In this document: in pieces, positions 54,567-64,000 of the stretch
Numbering within the stretch: position 1 is the stretch's first letter
How the letters are laid out: each line of letters begins with the position of its first letter
Assembly (NCBI RefSeq): GCF_000019845.1
Contig: NC_010581.1
Span: 1,245,501-1,309,500, forward strand
Length of the DNA stretch: 64,000 bases
Direction of reading: 5' to 3'
Source: Beijerinckia indica subsp. indica ATCC 9039
GTDB taxonomy: Bacteria > Pseudomonadota > Alphaproteobacteria > Rhizobiales > Beijerinckiaceae
Notes under the pieces: generated by a model
Told to the model about the DNA's origin: nothing
Database searches by the model: none
Seen by the model: the letters and a program-made list of their open reading frames with translations, nothing else
Position numbers and translations under genes: made by a program

Positions 54567-57500
54567 ATGAGCCAGTCCCCTTTGAATGGTCCCGCGACGA
54601 CCAAAGCGCTTCTGGAAGCGGCCGCCGAGCGCGTTCTTGTGCTTGATGGTGCCATGGGCACGATGATCCAGCAGCGCAAATTTACCGAGGCCGATTTTCG
54701 TGGCGAGCGTTTCAAGGACTGGCCTTCCGATCTGCGCGGCAATAACGATCTTCTGACTCTGACCCAACCGGACGCCATCGTCGCCATTCATCGCGCTTAT
54801 TTCGAGGCAGGCGCCGATATTATCGGAACGAATACATTCAACTCGACCCGTATCTCCCAGGCCGATTACGGCATGGAGGAACTGGTTGCCGAATTGAACC
54901 GTGAATCGGCGCGGCTCGCGCGTCAGGCCGCCGATGAGGCTGAGGCAAAAGATGGTCGCCGCCGTTTCGTCGCCGGCGCTTTAGGACCGACCAACCGGAC
55001 CGCCTCGATCTCGCCTGACGTCAATAATCCAGGCTTTCGCGCGGTGACATTCGATGATCTGCGCGCAGCCTATGCCGAGGCCGCAAGTGCATTGATCGAG
55101 GGCGGCGCGGATATCTTGATTGTCGAGACGATTTTCGACACGTTGAATGCCAAGGCAGCGCTTGCCGCGATCGACGATGTATATGAATCCTTGAACGTGC
55201 GTCTGCCGGTGATGATCTCCGGCACGATCACCGATCTTTCCGGCCGTACTCTGTCCGGCCAGACACCGACTGCGTTCTGGTATTCGCTGCGCCATGTGAA
55301 GCCCATAACGATCGGCCTCAATTGCGCGCTGGGAGCGCGCGAGATGCGCGCCCATATTGCCGAATTGTCGCGCGTCGCGGATACATTGATCTGCGCTTAT
55401 CCTAATGCAGGCCTGCCCAATGAATTCGGCCTCTATGATGAGAGCCCTGAATATATGGCCTCGCTCGTCGGTGAATTTGCCGAGGCCGGTCTTGTCAATA
55501 TTGTCGGGGGCTGCTGCGGCACGACACCGGCGCATATTCACGCTATTGCCAAGCGCGTCGCGGGCATAGCGCCCCGTAAGATCCCAGCCATTGAACCTTT
55601 ATTGCGGCTCTCGGGGCTTGAGCCTTTCACGCTCACCAAGGACATTCGCTTCGTCAATGTCGGTGAACGGACCAATGTGACCGGCTCGGCGAAATTCCGT
55701 AAACTCATCAAGGAAGGCCAGTTTTCCGCCGCGCTTGATGTCGCGCGCGATCAGGTCGTCATGGGTGCCCAGGTCATCGACGTGAATATGGACGAAGGCC
55801 TACTCGATTCCGAAGCTGTCATGCGAGATTTCCTCAATCTCGTCGCTGCCGAACCCGACATAGCCCGTGTGCCGGTGATGATCGATTCCTCGAAATTCGT
55901 GGTTATCGAGGCTGGTCTCAAATGTATTCAGGGCAAAGGCATCGTCAATTCGATTTCCCTGAAGGAAGGTGAAGAGAATTTCATTCAAGCGGCCAAAGCC
56001 GTTCATCGTTATGGCGCGGCGGTCGTTGTCATGGCCTTCGATGAACAAGGCCAGGCAGATACACGCGCGCGGAAAGTCGAGATCTGTTCGCGTGCCTATG
56101 ATATCCTCGTGAATCGGTGCGGCTTTCCGCCCGAGGATATTATCTTCGATCCGAACATTTTCGCGGTTGCGACCGGTATCGAGGAACACAATAATTACGG
56201 CGTCGATTTCATCGAGGCCACGCGGGAAATCCGCCAGAAATTTCCGCTGGTGCATATTTCCGGCGGTGTTTCCAATCTCTCCTTCTCGTTTCGCGGCAAT
56301 GAGCCGGTGCGTCAGGCGATGCATTCGGTCTTTCTCTATCACGCCATCGCGGCCGGCATGGATATGGGTATCGTCAATGCCGGACAGCTCTCGGTCTATG
56401 AAGAGCTTGATCCGGAGTTGCGCGAGGCCTGCGAGGATGTCGTTCTAAACCGGCGGCCAGAGGCAACCGAACGACTTCTGGCTTTGGCCGAGAATTACAA
56501 GGGCCAAGGGACGGAGAAACAGGAAAAGAGCTTGGCCTGGCGCGAGGAGCCAGTCGAAAAACGGCTCGAACATGCGCTCGTCAATGGCATTACCGAATTT
56601 ATCGACCAGGATGTCGAGGAAGCGCGTCTTGCCAGCACGCGGACACTCGATGTCATCGAAGGGCCTTTGATGGCCGGCATGAATGTCGTCGGCGATCTCT
56701 TTGGCTCCGGCAAAATGTTCCTGCCACAAGTCGTCAAATCGGCGCGTGTCATGAAGGCGGCGGTCGCCTATCTCATGCCGTTCATGGAAGCGGAAAAAGC
56801 CGCCAATGGTGGCGCCGTGCGGTCGAGCGCCGGCAAGATTTTGATGGCGACGGTCAAGGGCGATGTGCATGACATCGGCAAGAATATCGTTGGCGTGGTG
56901 CTCGCTTGTAATAATTACGAGATCATTGATCTTGGCGTCATGGTGCCGGCGGCGAAAATTCTTGAAACCGCGCGGGCGGAACAGGTTGATTGCATCGGCC
57001 TCTCCGGCCTGATCACGCCTTCGCTCGATGAAATGTGTTTCGTGGCCGCTGAGCTTGAGCGTGAAGGCTTCGATGTGCCCTTGCTGATCGGCGGCGCGAC
57101 GACCAGCCGGGTGCATACGGCGGTCAAGATCCATCCCAATTATACACGCGGCCAAACCGTCTATGTGACGGATGCGAGCCGCGCTGTGGGCACTGTGCAG
57201 TCCTTGCTGTCGGAGACCTCGCGCGGCGCCTATATTGAAACGATCCGTGCCGAATATCAGAAGGTCTCCGATGCCCATCGGAGGGCCGAGGCCGAAAAGC
57301 AGCGCCTGCCTTTGCAACGCGCGCGGCAGAATGCCTTCCGGCCTGATTGGGCGGCCTATCAGCCGCCGCGCCCGACCTTTACCGGCGCGCGTATTTTCGG
57401 CAGCTATGATGTCGGCGAACTCGTCCCCTATATTGATTGGACGCCTTTCTTCCAGACCTGGGAATTGCGCGGCCGTTATCCGGCTCTGCTCGATGACCCA

Positions 57501-58307
57501 AAACAGGGTGCCAGCGCGCGGCAGCTTTTCGACGATGCTCAGGCCATGCTCAAGCGCATTGTCGAGGAACATTGGTTCGACCCCAAGGCCGTCATCGGTT
57601 TCTGGCCAGCCAATGCAGTGGATGATGACATCAAGCTCTATACGGGTGAATCGCGCTCGGAAGAGCTCGCGACTTTCTTCACCTTGCGCCAGCAATTGTC
57701 GAAACAGGGGGACAAGCCAAATCTCGCTTTGGCCGATTTCGTCGCACCGCGTGATAGCGGCAAGGCGGATTATATCGGTGGCTTTGTGGTGACGGCCGGC
57801 GCGCGCGAGGAGAAGATCGCCGAGCGTTTCGCCAAGGCCAATGACGATTATGGTTCGATCATGGTGAAGGCGCTCGCCGATCGGATTGCCGAAGCCTTTG
57901 CCGAGCGTATGCATGAACGTGTGCGCCGCGAATTCTGGGCCTATGCGCCGGATGAAAATCTGACCAATGAAGAACGAATTTCGGAATCTTACCGTGGCAT
58001 TCGGCCGGCGCCCGGTTATCCGGCTCAGCCCGATCATTCGGAAAAGGCGACTTTGTTCCGTCTGCTCGAAGCCGAACGGCGGATCAGCGTCAGCCTGACG
58101 GAAAGCTTCGCCATGTGGCCCGGCTCTTCGGTTTCTGGTCTCTATATCGCTCAGCCCGAAGCCTATTATTTCGGTGTGGCCAAGGTCGAGCGTGATCAGG
58201 TCGAGGATTATGCGCGGCGCAAAGGCATGAGCATTGCGGAGGTCGAACGCTGGCTGACACCGATCCTCAATTACAATCCAGCGGCCGTGGCTGAGGCGGC
58301 GGAGTAG
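54567..58307 (+). CDS. metH: Cobalamin-dependent methionine synthase
   Basis: This encodes 1246 residues, full length for MetH. Homocysteine domain (about 20-335): zinc cysteines in GLNCALG (near 253) and GGCCGTT (near 316-317). Folate domain (about 365-630): [19 protein letters not shown] and [16 protein letters not shown]. Cobalamin domain: cap region around 660-750, then GDVHDIGKN with the lower-ligand His near 768, and [14 protein letters not shown]-terminal activation domain binding SAM (about 920-1240): [15 protein letters not shown] and [15 protein letters not shown]. It transfers a methyl group from methyltetrahydrofolate to homocysteine. Confidence 0.98.
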   Translation: MSQSPLNGPATTKALLEAAAERVLVLDGAMGTMIQQRKFTEADFRGERFKDWPSDLRGNNDLLTLTQPDAIVAIHRAYFEAGADIIGTNTFNSTRISQADYGMEELVAELNRESARLARQAADEAEAKDGRRRFVAGALGPTNRTASISPDVNNPGFRAVTFDDLRAAYAEAASALIEGGADILIVETIFDTLNAKAALAAIDDVYESLNVRLPVMISGTITDLSGRTLSGQTPTAFWYSLRHVKPITIGLNCALGAREMRAHIAELSRVADTLICAYPNAGLPNEFGLYDESPEYMASLVGEFAEAGLVNIVGGCCGTTPAHIHAIAKRVAGIAPRKIPAIEPLLRLSGLEPFTLTKDIRFVNVGERTNVTGSAKFRKLIKEGQFSAALDVARDQVVMGAQVIDVNMDEGLLDSEAVMRDFLNLVAAEPDIARVPVMIDSSKFVVIEAGLKCIQGKGIVNSISLKEGEENFIQAAKAVHRYGAAVVVMAFDEQGQADTRARKVEICSRAYDILVNRCGFPPEDIIFDPNIFAVATGIEEHNNYGVDFIEATREIRQKFPLVHISGGVSNLSFSFRGNEPVRQAMHSVFLYHAIAAGMDMGIVNAGQLSVYEELDPELREACEDVVLNRRPEATERLLALAENYKGQGTEKQEKSLAWREEPVEKRLEHALVNGITEFIDQDVEEARLASTRTLDVIEGPLMAGMNVVGDLFGSGKMFLPQVVKSARVMKAAVAYLMPFMEAEKAANGGAVRSSAGKILMATVKGDVHDIGKNIVGVVLACNNYEIIDLGVMVPAAKILETARAEQVDCIGLSGLITPSLDEMCFVAAELEREGFDVPLLIGGATTSRVHTAVKIHPNYTRGQTVYVTDASRAVGTVQSLLSETSRGAYIETIRAEYQKVSDAHRRAEAEKQRLPLQRARQNAFRPDWAAYQPPRPTFTGARIFGSYDVGELVPYIDWTPFFQTWELRGRYPALLDDPKQGASARQLFDDAQAMLKRIVEEHWFDPKAVIGFWPANAVDDDIKLYTGESRSEELATFFTLRQQLSKQGDKPNLALADFVAPRDSGKADYIGGFVVTAGAREEKIAERFAKANDDYGSIMVKALADRIAEAFAERMHERVRREFWAYAPDENLTNEERISESYRGIRPAPGYPAQPDHSEKATLFRLLEAERRISVSLTESFAMWPGSSVSGLYIAQPEAYYFGVAKVERDQVEDYARRKGMSIAEVERWLTPILNYNPAAVAEAAE

Positions 58308-58312
58308 GGTCC

Positions 58313-58735
58313 ATGCTGCGTCAGGCGACACAGAGGCTCGATATCGCGACCCAGGGCAGAGGGCTCATCGCCTTCACGGATTCCGTGCGGAACTGGCTGC
58401 ATGGAGAGCATTTTACAACTGGGCTTTTGACTGTGTTCTGCCGGCATACATCGGCTTCTCTTTTGATTCAGGAAAATGCGGATCCCGATGTCTGTCGGGA
58501 TCTGATCCGTTTCTTCGACGTGATCGCGCCAGAAGATGAGACGCGCTACATTCATCGAGCTGAAGGACCCGATGACATGCCGGCTCATATTCGTTCAGCG
58601 CTGACCGCTACGCAGCTTTCCATTCCAATCGTCGAAGGCAGGCTGGTGCTTGGCACGTGGCAGGGGCTTTATCTCTTTGAGCACCGCCGTGCGCCCCATC
58701 GCCGCGAGATCGTGCTGCATGTGATCGGTGAATAA
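58313..58735 (+). CDS. YjbQ/UPF0047 family protein
   Basis: This encodes 140 residues. Family signature: TGLLTVFCRHTSASLLIQEN (about 35-55) and a histidine-rich C-terminal half (RYIHRAEGPDDMPAHIRSAL, GTWQGLYLFEHRRAPHRREI). The histidines probably bind a metal. Some members have weak thiamine-phosphate synthase activity in vitro; the physiological role is unclear. It starts five bases after the metH stop, so it may be the last gene of the methionine operon. Confidence 0.9.
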   Translation: MLRQATQRLDIATQGRGLIAFTDSVRNWLHGEHFTTGLLTVFCRHTSASLLIQENADPDVCRDLIRFFDVIAPEDETRYIHRAEGPDDMPAHIRSALTATQLSIPIVEGRLVLGTWQGLYLFEHRRAPHRREIVLHVIGE

Positions 58736-58779
58736 CGAGCGGCAAGCTGATCGCAAGCTCTTCCAAGATGCCAATAATT

Positions 58780-60426
58780 CTATTGCTTTCCGATTTCGAA
58801 AATTCGTGTTTCGGCTGGACCAACGTGAAACTCGTGAATGGGTGCCTGACAAAATTGACCTGTCATATGCGGGCTTTTAGGTCCAGCCTGCCCAGGTTCA
58901 TGGGCGGTATAACAGTCGCCTTCAAAGGCACCGCCTGTAGCAACGTAATAGCGCACGTTTAATTCTTTTAGGACATCGTTGAGATTACGTTCCGCCCTTA
59001 TATTCTGGAGCATTTGTTTATCGCCCACTAGCCCTTCGAGCTGAACGATTGGATCATCAAGGAGATATCCAGCGGTTCCCGCTCTGTCCCCCATGGCAAA
59101 TGTGCCGTGGTGGGTTGCAGAGAATTCTTTGAGTTCCTTGGCCGCCTCATAGATCTGAAAGGCGATTGGATTAATCGGGATAATGCTTTGCAGAGTAACG
59201 ATCGCAACCGCGATACTACCGATGAGAACGAGTCGATTGATGAGAATGCTATTGAGGCGTTCAAGCAAAAGCTGCAACAGCGCGGGAAGAACGACGATAC
59301 CGACCATCACGATCGGATAAAAATACCAAGCCCATAAAGCCCAATCACTGCGAAACGCGAGTAGTGGGTAAAAGACTAAAGGGTGGAGTAAAACCGCCGT
59401 TACGACAAGACGGTCTCCGGAGGGGCAACGGACCCGGCCACTCAAGGATAAGACAACATATAACAAAGCCGATAAGGCTATCGGCCATATGAAGATGATA
59501 TTGTATCCGCTAAAGCCAAACAGGCCTAGAAGTGTGGATGAAGATGGAAAAAATCCAGTTTTTAATTGCTTCGCAGCGCCGGATATTGGCAAGGCGCTGC
59601 TGAAATAGAAGTGGTTAAACGCGAGATAGAAGAAAATGGGAATGCAGCCGATACCCGCATAGATCGTATTCATGGCTAAGCGGGCTCGGGATTTGATAGG
59701 ATATACAATCCCGGCGCAAATATATAAAAAAGGCATCAGTATCGCGTCGATACGGGAAAGGAATGCAAAGGATATTAACAGGCCTGTGACGATTGCCTGT
59801 TTCCTTGTTTGAACCTCAAGCGGTGTCTGCAACAAACGCAAAGCCAGAAGCGCAAGCGCAAGTATCCCGAGAGATACTTCCATGCCCGTGCGTGACAAAG
59901 TAAACATCAAGGTCGCTGAATATATTGAGCTGGCGACAGCGGCGACAAGGTGATTGGTTAATTTGAGTGCGATTGTGAGAAAAATAAAGAAACTGAGAGT
60001 ATTGATAATCGAAATCATGATTACAATAGATATAAACAAGGCAGTTGTATTGCCAAAAAGATAATATTGCAGCGTAATGAGCGCGAGCCACAATGGATGA
60101 TATCCATTTGTGTCGTGAAGCATATCAAACGACGATCGATGATGATCGGCGATATTCATCGCGATTTTGAGGTAATAGAAAAAATCGTCTGTGAAATAGG
60201 AAAGAAACTGGTCTTCAGGAGTGTGAAACCTGAGCAACATTACAAAACTGAAAAAAGCCGGAAAGAGGATGCATAGAAGTGCAATGAACGGCTTCGCCTT
60301 CAGGGTATGGAAACTAAAACCAGTAAAAGCTTCGGATACACGAGTCTCTTTGTTCCAATTCACGAGTCTCTCCAAGTTTTTGAACTCGCGTTTATCCCTG
60401 CTTCGCTTAAAGCTGCTGAAGCTCAA
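58780..60426 (-). CDS. GT-C-type membrane glycosyltransferase-like protein
   Basis: This encodes 548 residues with about eleven hydrophobic helices. After a basic cytoplasmic N-terminus and the first helix (FIALLCILFPAFFSFVMLL), the first periplasmic loop has the acidic pair and pattern FTDDFFYYLKIAMNIAD, followed by DTNGYHPLWLALITL. This is a hallmark of GT-C-like polyprenyl-phosphate-sugar-using transferases. The C-terminal soluble part (about 430-548) has GDRAGTAGYLLDDPIVQLEG. The gene is notably more AT-rich than the genes on either side and points against them, consistent with later acquisition. Acceptor and sugar are unknown. Confidence 0.75.
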   Translation of the reverse strand: MSFSSFKRSRDKREFKNLERLVNWNKETRVSEAFTGFSFHTLKAKPFIALLCILFPAFFSFVMLLRFHTPEDQFLSYFTDDFFYYLKIAMNIADHHRSSFDMLHDTNGYHPLWLALITLQYYLFGNTTALFISIVIMISIINTLSFFIFLTIALKLTNHLVAAVASSIYSATLMFTLSRTGMEVSLGILALALLALRLLQTPLEVQTRKQAIVTGLLISFAFLSRIDAILMPFLYICAGIVYPIKSRARLAMNTIYAGIGCIPIFFYLAFNHFYFSSALPISGAAKQLKTGFFPSSSTLLGLFGFSGYNIIFIWPIALSALLYVVLSLSGRVRCPSGDRLVVTAVLLHPLVFYPLLAFRSDWALWAWYFYPIVMVGIVVLPALLQLLLERLNSILINRLVLIGSIAVAIVTLQSIIPINPIAFQIYEAAKELKEFSATHHGTFAMGDRAGTAGYLLDDPIVQLEGLVGDKQMLQNIRAERNLNDVLKELNVRYYVATGGAFEGDCYTAHEPGQAGPKSPHMTGQFCQAPIHEFHVGPAETRIFEIGKQ

Positions 60427-60605
60427 ACGGTCGATAGTATGCTCTTATCTTTTTGACGCTTACTGATCAAACCTTCAATCAAGAGGGCTGAAGGCTCGCG
60501 CTTTCTTGAAGACCCCCGTCATATCTCCCCGTCAAAATGCTTTATCTTGACGCTCCCAAAAGAGATGCGGCTTCCATCCGCGCGATGGCAGTTTAAGGAG
60601 GTTCC

Positions 60606-61397
60606 ATGAAAATCGATCTTTCCGGCAAAACGGCGCTCGTCACCGGCTCCACGGCGGGCATCGGATGGGCGGCGGCCAAGGGGCTTGCGGAAAGCGGGGC
60701 GACGGTGATTGTCAACGGGCGCAAGGAAGCGACTGTGGCCGAGGCTGTCTCGACTTTGCGCAAGCAAGTTCCCGATGCGCAGATCCAGCATTTTACCGGC
60801 GATCTTGGCACGGCGCAGGGCTGTGCGGCTTTGGTCGCAGCCATTCCCGCCTGCGATATTCTCATCAATAATCTTGGTATTTATGGCCCGAAGGATTTCT
60901 TCGAGACGCCTGACGAGGACTGGGCGCATTTCTTCGAGGTCAATGTCATGTCCGGCGTCAGGCTCTCGCGCGCCTATTTGCCGGGAATGGTTTCGCAGGG
61001 CTGGGGACGGGTCGTTTTTGTGTCCTCGGAATCGGCAATCAATATTCCCACCGAGATGATTCACTACGGCTTTTCCAAAACCGCTCAGCTTTCCATCGCG
61101 CGCGGTCTTGCCCAAAGGGTGGCGGGCAGTGGTGTTACCGTTAATTCCGTGCTGCCGGGGCCGACGCTTTCCGAAGGGCTTGCTGAAATGTTGCAGGATG
61201 AAGTGAAGACATCCGGCAAGTCTGTGGAGGCCGTGGCAGCCGATTTCGTCATGGCCCATCGGCCGTCCTCGATTATCCGGCGGGCGGCCACGGTCGAGGA
61301 AGTCGCCAATATGATCGTCTATATTTCATCGAAACAGGCTTCAGCAACCACAGGCGCCGCCTTGCGCGTCGATGGTGGTGTGATCAGCGCAATCTGA
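60606..61397 (+). CDS. Short-chain dehydrogenase/reductase (SDR) family oxidoreductase
   Basis: This encodes 263 residues with a good AAGGAGG box upstream of ATG 60606. Classical SDR: cofactor motif TGSTAGIGWAAAKGLAESG (about 14-32), NNLGIYG (NNAG equivalent), catalytic Ser in VFVSSESAI and Tyr-X3-Lys in HYGFSKTAQLSIARGLAQ. The C-terminus is GAALRVDGGVISAI. An Arg after the first strand (VNGRKEA) suggests NADP preference. The physiological substrate is not apparent. Confidence 0.93.
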   Translation: MKIDLSGKTALVTGSTAGIGWAAAKGLAESGATVIVNGRKEATVAEAVSTLRKQVPDAQIQHFTGDLGTAQGCAALVAAIPACDILINNLGIYGPKDFFETPDEDWAHFFEVNVMSGVRLSRAYLPGMVSQGWGRVVFVSSESAINIPTEMIHYGFSKTAQLSIARGLAQRVAGSGVTVNSVLPGPTLSEGLAEMLQDEVKTSGKSVEAVAADFVMAHRPSSIIRRAATVEEVANMIVYISSKQASATTGAALRVDGGVISAI

Positions 61398-61403
61398 GTC
61401 TTA

Positions 61404-61435
61404 AAAAGCGGATCGCCCTTGGCTGATCCGCTTTT
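61404..61435. terminator. Bidirectional intrinsic terminator
   Basis: AAAAGCGGATC (61404-61414) and GATCCGCTTTT (61425-61435) are perfect 11-bp arms around a ten-base loop. A/T tracts form the base of the stem on both strands. It lies seven bases past the SDR stop and 12 bases before the convergent hypothetical-gene stop. Confidence 0.8.
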
Positions 61436-61446
61436 ACGAAAATAAT

Positions 61447-61698
61447 TCAAGGCTGTTTGAAGATCGGCAGGCCGAAGTAATTTTCATCGGCTCCGCCCCA
61501 GGCCTTGTTCAGGGCCGCACCCTCAAACCATTGCGCCGATTCCGTATCATTGGCGGGGCGATGGGTCACCTTGCCTTCTTCATTGTCCGCAAGAAGATAT
61601 TTCTTTGCATTACGGATGAAACGGTCGAGATCCTTCTTATCGGTTGGGCGGACCACGCAGCGCGGCACCTCGTCGACCATGATGATGGTTGGCAGCAT
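61447..61698 (-). CDS. Conserved hypothetical small protein
   Basis: From ATG 61698 it encodes 83 residues (MLPTIIMVDEVPRCVVRPTD and onward). An in-frame start at 61749 would add 17 residues of atypical, Ala-rich sequence. The protein is acidic/basic mixed, with KKYLLADNEEGKVTH and a Trp-rich end (AQWFEGAALNKAWGGADENY). No known domain was recognised. It is convergent with the SDR gene and separated from it by a terminator. Confidence 0.6.
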   Translation of the reverse strand: MLPTIIMVDEVPRCVVRPTDKKDLDRFIRNAKKYLLADNEEGKVTHRPANDTESAQWFEGAALNKAWGGADENYFGLPIFKQP

Positions 61699-61924
61699 TT
61701 TCGTCTCCCCTGCGGAAGCCGCAGCCAAGCGGCGGGCTCCAATAGGCAATCGGTCTTCGCGGGTTATGCCGGACCGGGCAGCGGCGAAGAGGCTCGAAGA
61801 TCAAACCCATGCAAGGCGGTTGTGCTTCCATGGGCCACGATCGACGCGATGCAATGATCATGCACAGCTTTGTCGCCTCTTCCCTTGCCTTGATCGGGCG
61901 ATCCCGCTAAAACGAAACGGCCTT

Positions 61925-62002
61925 AGGAGTGTAGCTCAATTTGGTTAGAGCACCGGTCTCCAAAACCGGGGGTTGGGGGTTCGAGTCCCTCCTCTCCTGC
62001 CA
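61925..62002 (+). tRNA. tRNA-Trp (CCA anticodon)
   Basis: A 78-base cloverleaf includes the encoded 3' CCA (62000-62002). The acceptor is AGGAGTG against CTCTCCT with one T-T mismatch. The D-arm is GTAGCTCAATTTGGTTAGAGCA-like, the anticodon stem CCGGT/ACCGG carries loop CTCCAAA with anticodon CCA, and the T-arm is GGGGGTTCGAGTCCCTC-like. The discriminator base is G, as expected for tryptophan tRNA. Confidence 0.95.
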
Positions 62003-62072
62003 GGGCTGATTTTCTTTAAAGCTGGCTTCTTCCGCGCCCTGATCCAAGGGCTTGCTGGCTCTCTCTGAACGC

Positions 62073-62420
62073 TTAAATCGTCTGCGTTCCCCGCCCAGCC
62101 CGCGCGGCTTCCAATTCCTCGACCCAGGTGGCGACTGTATCGATCAGCCGAATCGCACCCGGCATGCGGCCATAGGCATCCGCCTGCGCTTCATTCGTCG
62201 GCTCGAGGGTCCGCCACCATTCGATCAACTGCCGAATCAAGGACTTGGGCGTGATCTTTTCCGGCTGGACGCCTGGAAAACCATTGAGTCCAAAAGCCTG
62301 TTCAACGTCGCTGAGGCAGGAAAGAATATAGGCTTTGTCTGTCTCGCTGAAGGGCAGGGGGCCATCGGGCGCACGCTGGACCATGCGGATTTCGCTAAGT
62401 TCGGGAATATAGTCTTTCAT
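62073..62420 (-). CDS. Conserved hypothetical protein
   Basis: This encodes 115 residues, soluble, mostly helical. Notable stretches are SETDKAYILSCLSDVEQAFG, KSLIRQLIEWWRTLEPTNEA and IRLIDTVATWVEELEAAR. No motif was assigned. It lies downstream of, and on the same strand as, the HARP-like hypothetical gene, separated by 86 bases, so co-transcription is possible. Confidence 0.7.
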   Translation of the reverse strand: MKDYIPELSEIRMVQRAPDGPLPFSETDKAYILSCLSDVEQAFGLNGFPGVQPEKITPKSLIRQLIEWWRTLEPTNEAQADAYGRMPGAIRLIDTVATWVEELEAARAGRGTQTI

Positions 62421-62506
62421 CGCTCTGTCGTCGTCTCTCCACTCATGCCGAGCATCAGATCCAAGAAGGGGTGATGTTTCTTGGACCTGATATTCAACTT
62501 AAGGTT

Positions 62507-63085
62507 CTAGCGGCCTTCATCACGCCGCCGTGCGGCCTGCCATTCTTCGAGGCGGTCCGCACCGGTGATGAGATCGGCGGCCTTTTTGCGCATCCGGCGA
62601 ATCAATTCGGAAAAAATCGGATCATGGGCGGTGAGGCTTTCGGCATTGGCCTGCCGCCATTCCGTCACGCGTCCGGCCCCGAGACCGGTCTCCTCAGCCA
62701 GCTTTTGAGGCCAATCGCTGCCGTAAAGCCGTTCTGCCGCCTCGGTGAGATGAGCAAAGGGTGGCTGCTCGCCGGCAAAGTGGCGCGCCTCGGCCTCAGC
62801 CAGTTCCTGAGTCGCGTCGGCGAGACGGGTGATTTCCGGCAAAACGGCCCGCATTGCCTCGGCGCCGCTGAAAGGCACCAGCCAGCAGCGCTTGTCCGGC
62901 CGCCATTTGGCTTTCGGCACCCAGCGCAACAGTCGGTTCAAAGCCTCGCTATAGCCCGTGGCGATGATGATTCCGTCTGGGCCAATCGAGATCCAGGGAG
63001 AGGGTGGAAAGGGATTGGCCATCAGAGCCGCGTGGGCCTTGGCCTCGCTGTCTCGAATCGCCTCGGGATCTTTTGATGTCGGCAT
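62507..63085 (-). CDS. HARP-like domain hypothetical protein
   Basis: This encodes 192 residues. Residues about 30-90 (SIGPDGIIIATGYSEALNRL, VPKAKWRPDKRCWLVP, EAMRAVLPEI) resemble a HARP-type annealing-helicase accessory domain, which is a beta-beta-alpha DNA-binding unit in SMARCAL1 relatives, here without any helicase. The C-terminal part is helical with YGSDWPQKLAEETGLGAGRV, similar to a small helix-turn-helix, suggesting DNA binding. The function is unknown and the HARP assignment is by eye. Confidence 0.6.
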   Translation of the reverse strand: MPTSKDPEAIRDSEAKAHAALMANPFPPSPWISIGPDGIIIATGYSEALNRLLRWVPKAKWRPDKRCWLVPFSGAEAMRAVLPEITRLADATQELAEAEARHFAGEQPPFAHLTEAAERLYGSDWPQKLAEETGLGAGRVTEWRQANAESLTAHDPIFSELIRRMRKKAADLITGADRLEEWQAARRRDEGR

Positions 63086-63250
63086 GGGGATCGGGCTTTG
63101 TTCTTTTTCACGCGAATACTATGGGGCGTCGGTGAAACGCCGTCAAAGTTTCTTGATGGCAAGCAAGGCTCTGGCCGCAAGCTCGTTCTTCCGCGCATCC
63201 TTTGGTGAAAATGAGGGGATTCATGCTAAGAGAAAGGCTGGAGACGCATC

Positions 63251-63991
63251 ATGACGCAGAAACAATCCGTAACCGCCGCCTTGCTCGTCATCGGCGATGA
63301 AATCCTCTCGGGCCGGACCAAGGATCAGAATATCGGCTTCACTGCTGAATTTCTGACCAAGATCGGAATCGATCTTGCCGAGGTGCGCGTCGTTCCCGAT
63401 ATCCAGAAGGAGATCGTCGCCGCGCTCAACGCCTTGCGCGTGCGTTATGATTATGTCTTCACGACTGGCGGTATCGGCCCCACGCATGACGACATCACGG
63501 CGGATGCCGTGGCGGCCGCGCTGGGTCTCGAACTGATCGAGGATCCGCGCGCGATTGCGCTTCTTCTCGAAATCATCAAGCCGGAAAATCTCAATGAGGC
63601 GCGCCGGCGGATGGCGCGGATTCCGCGTGGCGCGGACCTGATTGAAAATCCGATCTCCAAGGCGCCGGGGTTCTGGATTCAGAATGTCATCGTCATGGCC
63701 GGTGTGCCCTCAATCATGCAAGCCATGCTGAATGCGGTGGCTCCGAAATTATCGACCGGGGCGCCGATGATCGCGGAAACGATTGTGGCGGGGAATGTGC
63801 CGGAAGGGACTTATGCCGCCGATCTCGCAAGGCTCGCCAGCGATCATAGCCAACTTTCAATTGGCTCCTATCCTCATGTGGTTGATGGTAAATTTCATAA
63901 TCAGATCGTTGTGCGCGGCAAGGATGCGGAGCTGGTCGGCCAGGTTGTCGAAAAGGTCCGCGCGATGATTACACGCCTTTCCGCAGGCTGA
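63251..63991 (+). CDS. CinA/molybdopterin-binding-domain protein
   Basis: This encodes 246 residues with GGAG upstream of ATG 63251. The N-terminal MoCF_biosynth (MogA-like) domain has ALLVIGDEILSGRTKDQN and FTTGGIGPTHDDITADAVAA, with GVPSIMQAMLNAV later. The C-terminal nicotinamide-deamidase half of full CinA is missing, so this is the short form common in Alphaproteobacteria. Roles proposed for the family include nucleotide pyrophosphatase activity. It ends nine bases before the window end. Confidence 0.88.
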   Translation: MTQKQSVTAALLVIGDEILSGRTKDQNIGFTAEFLTKIGIDLAEVRVVPDIQKEIVAALNALRVRYDYVFTTGGIGPTHDDITADAVAAALGLELIEDPRAIALLLEIIKPENLNEARRRMARIPRGADLIENPISKAPGFWIQNVIVMAGVPSIMQAMLNAVAPKLSTGAPMIAETIVAGNVPEGTYAADLARLASDHSQLSIGSYPHVVDGKFHNQIVVRGKDAELVGQVVEKVRAMITRLSAG

Positions 63992-64000
63992 CGCCCACAC

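Noticed and set aside
56445..58331. 628-codon open frame on the minus strand
   Set aside because: Antisense to the well-supported metH; no protein-like motif.
61925..62002. tRNA-Trp as an integration site of a mobile element
   Set aside because: No integrase gene or repeat of the tRNA 3' end was found downstream within the window.
1..64000. CRISPR arrays, insertion sequences, rRNA operons
   Set aside because: No regularly spaced repeats, transposase motifs or rRNA-like sequence were seen on either strand.

Overview
The window is a piece of an alphaproteobacterial chromosome. Composition is moderately GC-rich, and most genes have the codon use and neighbours usual in Rhizobiales. The complete kdpFABC-DE locus, the PodJ-like Sel1 protein, the ArsR-methyltransferase regulator in front of metF-metH, the Pls/PosA-type peptide synthetase and the 17-kDa-antigen lipoprotein point towards a Beijerinckiaceae-like organism (Beijerinckia, Methylocella or a relative). 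That placement is an inference from gene content, not a proven assignment. No integrase, transposase, CRISPR array or rRNA was seen. One tRNA (Trp, CCA anticodon) lies at 61925-62002.

Layout. 1-3.5 kb is patchy: an AT-rich secreted protein of unknown function, an LtrA membrane protein with a small membrane partner, a DUF2867-type protein and two gene remnants. 3.9-7.6 kb is an NMT1/THI5-type ABC importer (binding protein, ATPase and permease joined by ATGA overlaps), followed by a D-2-hydroxyacid dehydrogenase. 8-12.7 kb holds a two-domain Inh-type protease inhibitor, a MerR regulator and a 1003-residue coiled-coil/Sel1 protein. 13.1-21.1 kb is the potassium-uptake locus: a 27-residue peptide, kdpF, kdpA, kdpB, kdpC, kdpD and kdpE. 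21.2-22.2 kb is a MetA-type outer-membrane protein.

22.4-26.4 kb is a 1345-residue Pls/PosA-family synthetase (adenylation domain, carrier, six membrane helices and three hexapeptide-repeat domains). It is followed by fabI, an ECF sigma factor/anti-sigma pair, a DnaJ-class chaperone, a surface lipoprotein, pdxH and a large secreted protein of unknown function.

35.0-44.4 kb is the most unusual part. A single-module, fully reducing type I polyketide synthase (KS-AT-DH-degenerate MT-ER-KR-ACP, no thioesterase) is encoded upstream of an alpha-oxoamine synthase. This is the chain-building plus amino-acid-offloading logic of sphinganine-analogue biosynthesis. A 43-codon reading frame with a good ribosome-binding site lies just upstream of the synthase gene.

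45.3-64 kb returns to housekeeping and accessory genes: a glutathione transferase, a KAP-family NTPase, ettA, a sialate-O-acetylesterase-like protein, a Mug glycosylase, a PsiF-motif protein, and a methionine-cycle operon (SahR-like regulator, metF, metH) with a clear AT-rich operator palindrome. These are followed by YjbQ, a GT-C membrane glycosyltransferase, a short-chain dehydrogenase, tRNA-Trp, two conserved hypotheticals and a CinA-type protein.

Noncoding structure is rich. Strong hairpins sit at many 3' ends. A dispersed palindrome family with the core GGTCAT-N4/5-ATGACC occurs at least four or five times, always near gene ends.
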